Virus record (IMG/VR): IMGVR_UViG_3300043410_002441
Location: 1-56,918 of that record
Source: a virus
Reading direction: 5' to 3' (one strand)
Length of the DNA: 56,918 nucleotides
In this document: positions 33,796-41,680 of the stretch, piece after piece
Layout of the letters: each line of letters starts with the position of its first letter
How positions within the stretch are numbered: the first letter of the stretch is position 1
Notes under the pieces: generated by a model
What the model saw: only the letters and a program-made list of their open reading frames with translations
Told to the model about the DNA's origin: nothing
The model's database searches: none
Position numbers and translations under genes: made by a program

Positions 33796-34410
33796 TTACT
33801 TTTTAGTGGTTTTATTATTATTTTCTTTCAATACATTTAGTTTACCGCCAAAAACTTTATCACCAATTTTAATTTGGAAATTTTCATCGATGCTAGTTTT
33901 TTTAGCTTGTTCTTCAAGAACAGTTTCAACCGTTTTTTTAATTATAAACTCAATTAAGTCTCTGTCCATTGTTAAACCAGTTGATTGTTGTGTTTGAACA
34001 GCTGGTTTTGATTGTGGTCTAGCCATCTCTTCAATTTGTTTCATTTTAGGTTGTGTTTTTGCAACCTGTTCCATAACGCTATCTAAACCAACGGGTACCG
34101 TTGGATCAACAATTGGGTTATCAATAAATGATTGTAATATTTCTTTTGGCATTTTTGATGACGAAATATTTTTCATATTGTTTTTAGGAACACCACCACC
34201 AACGCTTCTTGTTCTAGCAGCAACTTGTTCCTCAGTTAAATATTCTGGTTCACGTTCTTGGTATTCATCTGAATACATTTCTCTGTTAATACCGCTGATA
34301 CCTCTGTCTTGCATCATTTTACCACCAGTATTTGCTTCAACTTTTTCCATTACAGCTCTTGCTTTTAATATACCTTGAGCTAATAACGTTTCTTTATCTT
34401 TATTATCCAT
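33796..34410 (-). CDS. Hypothetical protein in the small-protein late operon
   Basis: A 204-residue, polar and partly disordered protein. Met/Gln/Lys-rich helices (QPKMKQIEEMARPQSKPAVQ) follow a Gly-Arg-rich loop (RTRSVGGGVPKNN). The C-terminal ~60 residues may form a small domain (FIIKKTVETVLEEQAKKTSI, then FQIKIGDKVFGGKLNVLKE). No family is recognised. It overlaps the WYL-like gene by 8 nt. It is likely a virion or head protein since the unit has a late promoter. Confidence 0.55.
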   Translation of the reverse strand: MDNKDKETLLAQGILKARAVMEKVEANTGGKMMQDRGISGINREMYSDEYQEREPEYLTEEQVAARTRSVGGGVPKNNMKNISSSKMPKEILQSFIDNPIVDPTVPVGLDSVMEQVAKTQPKMKQIEEMARPQSKPAVQTQQSTGLTMDRDLIEFIIKKTVETVLEEQAKKTSIDENFQIKIGDKVFGGKLNVLKENNNKTTKK

Positions 34411-34984
34411 ATATGTTATATATCCAATTTAAAAATCCAGAGCTATGTTCAGTTAATTTTTCCTCTGGTTCATTATCAGGGACATTTTGTCCTTGAGATT
34501 GTCCTTGAGGATTAACTGGTTTCTCTTCTGGTTTATTTTCAGGTTTATTTTCTGGCCTTTTTTTATTTATATCAATTTTAATTTCTGGTTTATCGTTTAA
34601 CATTTTTTTATCACCACTTAGATTGAAACCAGGCCCATCTGGTTTATCGAAATAACCATATTTTTGTAAAATATATGGTTTATCATCACCACCTAAGAGT
34701 GTAATATTATTCATTTCATCAACCAAAAACGTTTTCCAAGCTCTATTATTAGTGTTGCTAGTACCACTTTTTTGATACGCTCTTAACATCCATCTGTTTC
34801 CCTCACCCTTACTTTTACCTAAATCGGTTGGTTGAGCAAATCTCCAGTTTTGTTTAGTGTATTTTTTATTTTTAGGATCGCTAACTTTGACACCTCTATA
34901 CCAAAACGAAATCTCCACCTTATTTTCAATTGCTTGACGTAATAAGGATAATTTTTCGTTCTCGTTTTGTTCAATAATAAGCAT
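34403..34984 (-). CDS. WYL-like domain protein with Pro/Glu-rich tail
   Basis: A 193-residue protein. Residues about 10-105 follow the WYL layout: IENKVEISFWYRG (the V-x-I-x-Y strand), NWRFAQPTDLGKS (R-x-x-x-P), NRWMLRAYQKS (W-x-L-x-A-Y/x) and AWKTFLVDEMNNITLL (F-x-x-D-x-x-x-x-I). WYL domains sense ligands, often nucleic acids or nucleotides, in transcription regulators. There is no helix-turn-helix here. A disordered tail (KPENKPENKPEEKPVNPQGQ) and a short aromatic C-terminus follow. A WYL-like domain in a late virion-type operon is unexpected. Confidence 0.6.
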   Translation of the reverse strand: MLIIEQNENEKLSLLRQAIENKVEISFWYRGVKVSDPKNKKYTKQNWRFAQPTDLGKSKGEGNRWMLRAYQKSGTSNTNNRAWKTFLVDEMNNITLLGGDDKPYILQKYGYFDKPDGPGFNLSGDKKMLNDKPEIKIDINKKRPENKPENKPEEKPVNPQGQSQGQNVPDNEPEEKLTEHSSGFLNWIYNIYG

Positions 34985-35001
34985 AATCTAAAAAAAATAA
35001 A

Positions 35002-35268
35002 TTAAATAACAGAAGAATCTGGGTAAGTGTTAGTGTCTTTGTAATCGTTAATTGCAACTAATTTAGATCTTTCAGCGACATCAGTAGCATTACCGATATC
35101 ACCTTTACCTTTTTCGTCACCATCACTAATAGCGTTTTTATTTGTAGCGCTATATTCAAATGAATTTGGTTTATATTCATTAACAGGAATTAACTTACCG
35201 TATAATTCTTGGGTTGCAACATCTCTTAATTGTGTTGACGCTGGTACTTTTAAAATATTGTCAGCCAT
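35002..35268 (-). CDS. Hypothetical small protein in the late operon
   Basis: An 88-residue protein starting MADNILKVPASTQLRDVATQ and ending KDTNTYPDSSVI. It is polar, Asn/Asp/Lys-rich and probably extended or disordered after residue 40. There is no recognisable family and no membrane segment. It lies 2 nt after the 164-residue gene and 17 nt before the WYL-like gene. It may be a small virion decoration or assembly factor; nothing in the sequence distinguishes these. Confidence 0.55.
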   Translation of the reverse strand: MADNILKVPASTQLRDVATQELYGKLIPVNEYKPNSFEYSATNKNAISDGDEKGKGDIGNATDVAERSKLVAINDYKDTNTYPDSSVI

Positions 35269-35270
35269 GA

Positions 35271-35765
35271 TTAAATTTTATTTATTAGTTTTTTTATTCT
35301 ATTAAGATCTTCAAGTAAAGCGCTATTGAACATTATGTCTGGTGTATCCATAATCCTATCATCTAAACTAGTGTCAAAATCATCACCATCAGAATCTTTT
35401 CTAAATTGATTATCCATACCAGCGTTTGTTCTGGCAACTTTATTACCTTCAACTCTTTCTCTCTCCCTTTTTATCAAATCTTGTACCCAGTTGTTCATTG
35501 CTTTACCACCATTTAGGTCGTATTCAACTCTATCTACATTATTTGGGTCCAAATTATCAAAATACCTTTTGATGTTAACTAAATTAACAAAGGGTTGGTT
35601 TGGGTTATTAACCAAATGATTAGCTCTTTTATAACCTTTTGAGGTTTTATGCTCATCATGTTTATTTATAGCATGCTGTACATAAATTAAAACTTCCTTT
35701 GGTATCTCATAAAAGTTACCAACTAATTTAGAGTTTTCTTCATTTATGTTTGGGTTATTGCTCAT
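35271..35765 (-). CDS. Hypothetical protein in the late operon
   Basis: A 164-residue protein starting MSNNPNINEENSKLVGNFYE. The middle KRANHLVNNPNQPFVNLVNI is followed by KRYFDNLDPNNVDRVEYDLN and a helix NNWVQDLIKRERERVEGNKV. The C-terminus is acidic, with an amphipathic end LLEDLNRIKKLINKI. It has no catalytic motif, is not a known family and contains no membrane segment. It overlaps the upstream gene by 11 nt and is followed by the 88-residue gene after 2 nt. Confidence 0.55.
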   Translation of the reverse strand: MSNNPNINEENSKLVGNFYEIPKEVLIYVQHAINKHDEHKTSKGYKRANHLVNNPNQPFVNLVNIKRYFDNLDPNNVDRVEYDLNGGKAMNNWVQDLIKRERERVEGNKVARTNAGMDNQFRKDSDGDDFDTSLDDRIMDTPDIMFNSALLEDLNRIKKLINKI

Positions 35766-36327
35766 TTTTTAAACCATTTTCAAAATAAGATAGTAATAAT
35801 TTTTTTTCACCATCATTTAAATTTTCTTTGAAGAATTCTAAAATTTTGTCAAATTTATCAAAAAGTAATTTTTCTTTATCTTTTATTTCTTCAATAGTTG
35901 TGGGCATTTCTCTAGAGATAAGATAATCGTTATCTTTTCTTTTAGAGAGTAGGTCCTCGAGCATTTTAAACGCTTTTTCTTTGGCTATTTCTTTTAACTT
36001 ATCCTTTGGATCAGCGGGTTTTACATCTTTTCTGGGTTTTACTTCAGTAAAATAATCCTCAAAAGTATGGTCCATACCCTTTTTTTCTAAAAATTCATAA
36101 AACTTTTTAGGGTCATCTTTACATAGATCAGCCTCATTGTTAAAAGGCAATACAGACTCACCATAATATCTTCTATAGTTTTGGAAGACAAATGGTTGTC
36201 TAGTCATTAAGATAGTGGCATCAGTTGTTTTATTAGTTGTGTTGTTATAATCAATATGATTTCTATCACCACTAATTATATCCCCATCCTGATCAATAAA
36301 TTCATTTATGTCTTTATTAGTTTTCAT
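35755..36327 (-). CDS. Hypothetical protein, first gene of the small-protein late operon
   Basis: A 190-residue protein starting MKTNKDINEFIDQDGDIISG. Tyr/Arg-rich QPFVFQNYRRYYGESVLPFN is followed by acidic and basic helices (DPKDKLKEIAKEKAFKMLED) and a C-terminal helix FDKILEFFKENLNDGEKKLL. No family is recognised. A full late motif lies 13 nt before its ATG. Five more genes follow down to the terminator at 33551. Confidence 0.6.
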   Translation of the reverse strand: MKTNKDINEFIDQDGDIISGDRNHIDYNNTTNKTTDATILMTRQPFVFQNYRRYYGESVLPFNNEADLCKDDPKKFYEFLEKKGMDHTFEDYFTEVKPRKDVKPADPKDKLKEIAKEKAFKMLEDLLSKRKDNDYLISREMPTTIEEIKDKEKLLFDKFDKILEFFKENLNDGEKKLLLSYFENGLKNEQ

Positions 36328-36340
36328 CCAATATTTTATC

Positions 36341-36350
36341 TATAAATATC
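36341..36350 (-). promoter_or_regulatory. Late promoter motif for the small-protein operon
   Basis: GATATTTATA on the minus strand, ending 13 nt before the ATG at 36327. It lies in the short gap after the DNA polymerase gene. Confidence 0.65.
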
Positions 36351-36372
36351 GGTGATTTGGGTAATATTTCAA

Positions 36373-39300
36373 CTAAACCGTAAATTCTTCGTCTAAACCA
36401 GGTATTTTGAGGGTTACGGTTTCAGAAAACCAATAATCTGGTTCATAATCCATCTTTTTCCAGAATTCTTTTTCCATCTGAGATGGTGTGAAAAACTCAT
36501 GTAGGGTATCTTGATCCTCAATATCAGTAGGTTGGTCATTAACCAATTCTAGTTCAGATTTTAAGAACATTTGTTTATCTTCTGGTTTCCTTATTAAGAT
36601 TTTATCCCTAACATCAAGTGAAAAAGCGACTAAAAGTGGTTGAACTTTATTATTTAAAGCTTCTAAATATTTTGGTACATTATATTCACCAATATAGTTA
36701 GGTTGATTTTCTATAATATCGTTTGGTACCAAAGTAGCATACATATTACCATGCTTATCTTCTTGGGCATCACCATGTGATTTTGTTTTACCATTATTCA
36801 CATAATAAATTACATCACCAAGATTCACATCTAAATTATGCTTAATAGCTAATTCCATATGGGCTTGCTTAGCTAATTGTTTACCATTTTTATCGGTACC
36901 ACGATTAACATAACCATTTATAGATTTTTTAACTTTAGCTTTTGTCGCTATTTTAGCCAAAGGTATTTCTTTATTATAAACTTTTTCAGCGTATTGATAG
37001 TAATACTGAACAAAACCATACCCATCACCATTTAACAACATTTTCATAGCAACAGCTAAAAATTCTTCAATATAAACTGGCATGGCTTTAGATTTAATAC
37101 TATTACCAGTTAAACTAATTGATCCGTCATCTTCCAATAAAGCGTAGTTCTTTCTTGATAAATTGATTGTTGCTGGCCAAATACCATCTAAACCAAGACC
37201 CATTTCACCACGCATGTACGTATCATTAAACTCCGCAACAACAGCTTTAACACCAGTATATTCCTTACCAGCTTCCACTTCATCGTTTAACCCTTTACCA
37301 ACATACGTATATGGTTCACCAGTTTTTGGTGCCATAAAGTTAACACCGTCCGTATCAAGTACCAAAGGTGTATAACCTCTTTTCATAAAGAATTTAACCA
37401 TTAATCTCAAATACTGTCTAGCTGTACATGTAATTCGTTCACTGACATCTATCTCAGCCCATTGAAACGCCATTGGTGCGCCCAAGGCACCGAACATCGA
37501 GTTAATGAAGATTTTAAGTGGTAATTGTTTGCGTTTATATTTGTCTGCTAATTGGTGGTTACCTTCTTTTTTGTATTTACTAGCTAAGTTTTTAGCTTTA
37601 AAACGTTCTGTGTGGAAATACTTTAACATGGCTTTCATCGCCCCATTAACATCCACACTAGGGAACACATCGTGGGCCAACTGTATCGCTGGATAAAGTG
37701 AGTTGTAGTCCATCTTTCTAAGGGTGGTTGAGTAACCAACTTTAAATAATCTTGATAAACCACCTGTATAATCTCTTTTTACATCAGATACTGGAATAGC
37801 TAAATCATTCTCAAATGAATATGTCATCATTAACAATTTCCATAAACCAGCTGTACCCATTGTTGAAACTCTTTGGTATGTGGTTGGTATCAATTTAGCC
37901 AACATAAATGACGTTTGGTTATAAACAGCATCAACTTCCATTGTTTCCCACAAGTCATCAATAAGATAACGCTCAACAATGTATTTACCATCAACTTCTT
38001 GAAACGTATCAATATAGCTACGTAAAGCACTTAACAAACCCTTAAGATATTTAAAAGTTTTTGGTGCTCTCATGTCTAATTGAGCTAAACCAGTACCGAT
38101 ACCCATTTTTGGGAATACGATTGTTTTACCTAATTTGATTTGCTCTATAATTTTGTTTATGTCAGAATCAATGTGTTTTTTAATATTATCAAAATCTTTA
38201 TCATTAAAATAAGATTCTGGGTTTGAATCTGGTGAATGTTTAGTTACAATCCCAATAACGTTTGGTTCACCACGCATTTCTTTTGCTTGACCACCAAGAC
38301 CTTCTCGCATCATATTATCCCCAAATACAAATATTTTATTTGGGTTGGCTTGAATATCCTCTCTACGGATATAATCCATAAACTCCAGAGCGGGTTTTGT
38401 TTTAGCGTATGAACCTGTTCTATCGTCAAAATAAAATTTATCCTTTGAATACCATGTATTACCAATCCTATCACCAACAATATAAACACGGTTCTTTTTG
38501 GCGATTTTGTTGTATTTACACACATACTTTAAACTAGTTGATTTCATACTAGAATCAATCGCTTGGGCACGTCTAGCTGAGTGTATGATGTCAATTATGC
38601 TATAACCAAACATATTTGTTTGAGTGTAGTTTTCAACTTCATTACCCAATTTTAACATACCATCTTTGTTGTTGATTAATTCACCAACTTTAAGGGTTAT
38701 TGCAATTTGTGTAATATCTAAACCAAGAACCTCACATCTTTTAAAGAAAAACGGCCAGTCAAAGTTTGCGCTGTTATAACCCGCAATAATTGTTGGTTTT
38801 ATTTCATTAATTCTTTCAAAAAACTTTATAATTGCTTGTCTTTCAGATTCATCATCATCTTCAACAGGTATAATTTCCTGAAAACCTTTATTTGTGTAAA
38901 TACCAATTAAGAAAATACGATTAATTGCTGGATCCAAGCCTGTTGTCTCTAAGTCAAATATGTATTTATGGATTTCATCGTATTCTTCAAAACCCTTAAA
39001 TAATCGTTTACCTGTATGGATGAAATATTGCTCAACTGGCGAAAGCATCAAAAAATGCGATCTAATGTCATGTCTTGTATCATAAACATAAATCCCACCT
39101 TCCCTAAAAAAATCTAACATTCTTTTGTGGCCCTGAGTACAAGTTACTAAATAACGGTAACCCTCATGTAATTTTGGGTGATCGCCACCTAAAGCTTTTA
39201 TCTCAATCCCAAATCTTTGTCTAGCGGCTTTAATTTTAGAATCGCTATTACCGTAAAAATTAACGAGTTCCTTAATTTTATTAAGGTTTTTAATCCACAT

Positions 39301-39471
39301 GAACGCTAACAATGGTTCAGTCTCAACATAACTACCCCTTTCAGGATCCTGTTTAATCTTATGGATTAGATTTGTTTCAGCATCATACTCGACATTGACG
39401 ATGTATTTTTCATCATCATGACCATTTAAAAACTTTTCTATTTCTTCAGGGGAAATCTTGTATTCAGCCAT
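36373..39471 (-). CDS. 43: DNA polymerase, family B, with an inserted DUF7831-like domain
   Basis: A 1032-residue replicative polymerase. The exonuclease motifs are Exo I IFDLETTGLD (171-180), Exo II GYNSANFDWPFF (231-242) and a candidate Exo III YLIDD (502-506). The polymerase motifs are A DYNSLYPAI (588-596), B KIFINSMFGALG (653-664) and C LDTDGVNF (705-712, with Gly where Ser is usual), followed by LSRKNYALLEDDG and KKSINGYVNRG. Between Exo II and Exo III are ~160 extra residues compared with T4 gp43. Residues 376-490 (NPNKIFVFGDNMMREGLGGQ through GIGTGLAQLDMRAP) match the phage DUF7831-like family. The promoter resembles a host (Bacteroidota) type, not the late motif. Confidence 0.92.
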   Translation of the reverse strand: MAEYKISPEEIEKFLNGHDDEKYIVNVEYDAETNLIHKIKQDPERGSYVETEPLLAFMWIKNLNKIKELVNFYGNSDSKIKAARQRFGIEIKALGGDHPKLHEGYRYLVTCTQGHKRMLDFFREGGIYVYDTRHDIRSHFLMLSPVEQYFIHTGKRLFKGFEEYDEIHKYIFDLETTGLDPAINRIFLIGIYTNKGFQEIIPVEDDDESERQAIIKFFERINEIKPTIIAGYNSANFDWPFFFKRCEVLGLDITQIAITLKVGELINNKDGMLKLGNEVENYTQTNMFGYSIIDIIHSARRAQAIDSSMKSTSLKYVCKYNKIAKKNRVYIVGDRIGNTWYSKDKFYFDDRTGSYAKTKPALEFMDYIRREDIQANPNKIFVFGDNMMREGLGGQAKEMRGEPNVIGIVTKHSPDSNPESYFNDKDFDNIKKHIDSDINKIIEQIKLGKTIVFPKMGIGTGLAQLDMRAPKTFKYLKGLLSALRSYIDTFQEVDGKYIVERYLIDDLWETMEVDAVYNQTSFMLAKLIPTTYQRVSTMGTAGLWKLLMMTYSFENDLAIPVSDVKRDYTGGLSRLFKVGYSTTLRKMDYNSLYPAIQLAHDVFPSVDVNGAMKAMLKYFHTERFKAKNLASKYKKEGNHQLADKYKRKQLPLKIFINSMFGALGAPMAFQWAEIDVSERITCTARQYLRLMVKFFMKRGYTPLVLDTDGVNFMAPKTGEPYTYVGKGLNDEVEAGKEYTGVKAVVAEFNDTYMRGEMGLGLDGIWPATINLSRKNYALLEDDGSISLTGNSIKSKAMPVYIEEFLAVAMKMLLNGDGYGFVQYYYQYAEKVYNKEIPLAKIATKAKVKKSINGYVNRGTDKNGKQLAKQAHMELAIKHNLDVNLGDVIYYVNNGKTKSHGDAQEDKHGNMYATLVPNDIIENQPNYIGEYNVPKYLEALNNKVQPLLVAFSLDVRDKILIRKPEDKQMFLKSELELVNDQPTDIEDQDTLHEFFTPSQMEKEFWKKMDYEPDYWFSETVTLKIPGLDEEFTV

Positions 39472-39488
39472 AAAATTTTATTTTGGCA

Positions 39489-39521
39489 CAAATATAAGAA
39501 AAAAATTATCGAAAAACCAAA
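39489..39521 (-). promoter_or_regulatory. Host-type promoter of the DNA polymerase gene
   Basis: On the minus strand TTTG (39518-39521) is followed, after 21 nt, by TATATTTG (39489-39496). This fits the Bacteroidota consensus TTTG-N19-21-TAnnTTTG. The -7 box ends 18 nt before the ATG. It suggests early transcription by host RNA polymerase. Confidence 0.55.
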
Positions 39522-39527
39522 AAAATA

Positions 39528-39929
39528 TTAAACAATGTCGGTTTTTACAAATGAATCAAGGATGTGGATGTATAATTCTTCCTGGATCGGTGCAATTAAT
39601 TCACCATAAACTTGGGTTGGGTTTGCTAAATCAAATAAAGTTAGTTTGAACTCACCAAGAAAAATACCTGGTTTATCGGTATCATCTTTAGTAAATTGAT
39701 AAGTAATTATGTAATGTTTATAACCATTTTCATCACAAGGGTTTTCAAGAGCAATATTTGCGGCTTTATTTGCAACTTTATATATACCAGTTTTTTCATC
39801 TTTCATGGCAAATGTAGCCACACAATTTTCGATCAACTCTTCAAAACGTCTAAAATCGTTACGTCCGTCTCTGAAAACTTTCATTTTCAAAATTGGTAAT
39901 GTTGCATTTTGTCTTATACTGAATATCAT
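39528..39929 (-). CDS. Small beta-sandwich virion protein (BppU-like pattern)
   Basis: A 133-residue protein starting MIFSIRQNATLPILKMKVFR. The order ENCVATFAMKDEKTGIYKVA, then NKAANIALEN, YIITYQFTKDDTDKPGIFLG and EFKLTLF resembles the N-terminal beta-sandwich of baseplate/fibre proteins such as BppU. In these, D-x-x-x-P-G-x-F/Y-x-G-E-F-x is conserved. That match is by pattern only. It overlaps the fibre gene by 1 nt (TAATG) and is last in the neck-fibre unit. It is probably an attachment adaptor of the adjacent fibre. Confidence 0.55.
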   Translation of the reverse strand: MIFSIRQNATLPILKMKVFRDGRNDFRRFEELIENCVATFAMKDEKTGIYKVANKAANIALENPCDENGYKHYIITYQFTKDDTDKPGIFLGEFKLTLFDLANPTQVYGELIAPIQEELYIHILDSFVKTDIV

Positions 39930-41680
39930 TAGAATAGGTTTTTTATAAATATTTGTCTACCACCATTTATTATAGGTAAATTGTATATACCAGCAATATT
40001 TCTAGTTTCTTTTTTAACTTCAACAGTATACAAAGGTAAGCAATACATCTTAAAAGATTTAACACCACCCAAAAATGTTCCAGCAAAGAATTTTTCAAGA
40101 ACCGTATTAATATGTTTGGTATTATCTAGTAAAACAGCGTTCATTAAATTTTGGGTACCACCACCAAATGAAATATTAAATGGTACACCTTCTTGGTATT
40201 TTGCGTCAGTATCCAATTCATGCGGGGTGACCTCAACAAAATTATTATTCCTAAAAACTAAGAATCCGTTTAAATATATTGAGAACGTACCTTTTTTATA
40301 GTCACCGTATTTTAACTGACAATTATTACCATAAGCAAAATCTCTCTCAAACACACCAGTTACATTTAAAAATTTTTTCTCACTAACATTTATAACTGGT
40401 ACTTTTGTATAACACTCTTCAATAGTAAAATATTTTGTAACAATTAAAGCCCTTGTGTAGTTAACACAAGGATCGTCTGGTTCCATTATAAAAGAATTAT
40501 TTGTTATACCACTAACTTCTTGAGTAGCCCCAGTATAACAAATATCAGTTGGGTATATTGTTCTGTAGCCAATTCTACCGTCATTTGTAACCCTAATACC
40601 AAAAGCGTTATAAGTTAAATCACTATATTTTTGGTGATATTGTAATGGTTGTGAATCAACTGTATAATTTCTACCCGTATACATCAAACCATTGTAGTAG
40701 TTGAAGTATCCGATGTAATTTGTTAAACCATCCAATGTTATTGCACTATTGTAAGTGTATAAATTATTTGTATCTAAAGGTATTACATTATATTCGTTTT
40801 GTAATTTTTGAACCTCAACAGTTGTTTGATCAGCAAATTTATTTTCAGCTCTTGTTCCCATGTAAAAAATGAAACCACTATTATTTGGATAAACTTCATT
40901 TAATGTTAAACAACTTCCAGATGAACCAGAGCTGCCAGATGAACCAGACGAGCCAGAGCTACCTGAGCTACCAGAACTTCCAGATGAACCAGAGCTACCT
41001 GAGCTACCAGAACTTCCAGATGAACCAGAGCTACCTGAGCTACCAGAACTTCCAGATGAACCAGAGCTACCAGATGAACCAGGTAAATCCATTGGGAAAT
41101 GAATGATCATGTCAACGGTCCAACCTCTTTTAGCTCGAGCAGGAAACCATTCAACATTCTCACCAAATATTTTATAAAAACCCTGATAAAAGCCACCGTT
41201 TAGTTTATTGTAATAAACACCATTGTCTAAATTCATGTGATCAATTTCATAACAATAGTTACCACTATAACCTGAAATTTCATGAAAACAGAAAGTGTCA
41301 CCACTTTCAACAATGTATGTTAAATTACTATCAACGTCAAGAATTATATTACTATTTGCTGTGTAACCAGTGGCACCATTACCAATATTACCCAACCAAC
41401 TAAAATTAGTGTTTAACCATACAGGTGCCGAATTATTCCAAACAAAATTATTAACATTAAATGTTGTGCCATTATGTATGAAATAATTGTCATAACCAGT
41501 TAAAGTTATATTTTTAAGTTCCACATTTTCTGTTTGTACAGCACCTGGTATAGAACATAGATCTTCCGTTAAATTTACGTTAATTAAATTACATTCGTTA
41601 TAATCACGATAAAAATCACGACAATCTTTTGTTACGATTAAATCAAAATAATCGCTATTATCTAGGGCTGTATAAAACAT
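39929..41680 (-). CDS. Fibre-like virion protein with a Gly-Ser-Ser repeat shaft
   Basis: A 583-residue protein. An N-terminal globular part (~200 residues, aromatic and Asn-rich, MFYTALDNSDYFDLIVTKDC) is followed by about 18 uninterrupted Gly-Ser-Ser triplets (~residues 200-256). A C-terminal beta-rich domain (~325 residues) comes next, with LNGFLVFRNNNFVEVTPHEL and ending GGRQIFIKNLF. G-x-y-like repeats of this kind form shafts or linkers in phage fibres. The Ser-rich shaft could carry O-linked sugars, which fits the many glycosyltransferases of this phage, but that is inference. It is joined by TAATG to the neck gene. Confidence 0.7.
   Translation of the reverse strand: MFYTALDNSDYFDLIVTKDCRDFYRDYNECNLINVNLTEDLCSIPGAVQTENVELKNITLTGYDNYFIHNGTTFNVNNFVWNNSAPVWLNTNFSWLGNIGNGATGYTANSNIILDVDSNLTYIVESGDTFCFHEISGYSGNYCYEIDHMNLDNGVYYNKLNGGFYQGFYKIFGENVEWFPARAKRGWTVDMIIHFPMDLPGSSGSSGSSGSSGSSGSSGSSGSSGSSGSSGSSGSSGSSGSSGSSGSSGSSGSSGSCLTLNEVYPNNSGFIFYMGTRAENKFADQTTVEVQKLQNEYNVIPLDTNNLYTYNSAITLDGLTNYIGYFNYYNGLMYTGRNYTVDSQPLQYHQKYSDLTYNAFGIRVTNDGRIGYRTIYPTDICYTGATQEVSGITNNSFIMEPDDPCVNYTRALIVTKYFTIEECYTKVPVINVSEKKFLNVTGVFERDFAYGNNCQLKYGDYKKGTFSIYLNGFLVFRNNNFVEVTPHELDTDAKYQEGVPFNISFGGGTQNLMNAVLLDNTKHINTVLEKFFAGTFLGGVKSFKMYCLPLYTVEVKKETRNIAGIYNLPIINGGRQIFIKNLF
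40915..41082 (-). repeat. Gly-Ser-Ser coding repeat with a 36-bp unit
   Basis: A 36-bp unit (starting CCAGAACTTCCAGATGAACC on the plus strand) is repeated exactly at 40971-41006 and 41007-41042, with a third partial copy to 41070. More diverged copies precede it. It encodes the GSS tract and could change length by slippage or recombination. Confidence 0.9.

Noticed and set aside
38000-38346. Intein in the DNA polymerase
   Set aside because: There is no Cys/Ser at the start, no His-Asn at the end and no endonuclease motif. The segment instead matches a stand-alone phage domain.
40885-41106. Plus-strand open frame rich in Asn/Gln/Met opposite the GSS repeat
   Set aside because: It is the direct complement of the 36-bp repeat and has no independent support.
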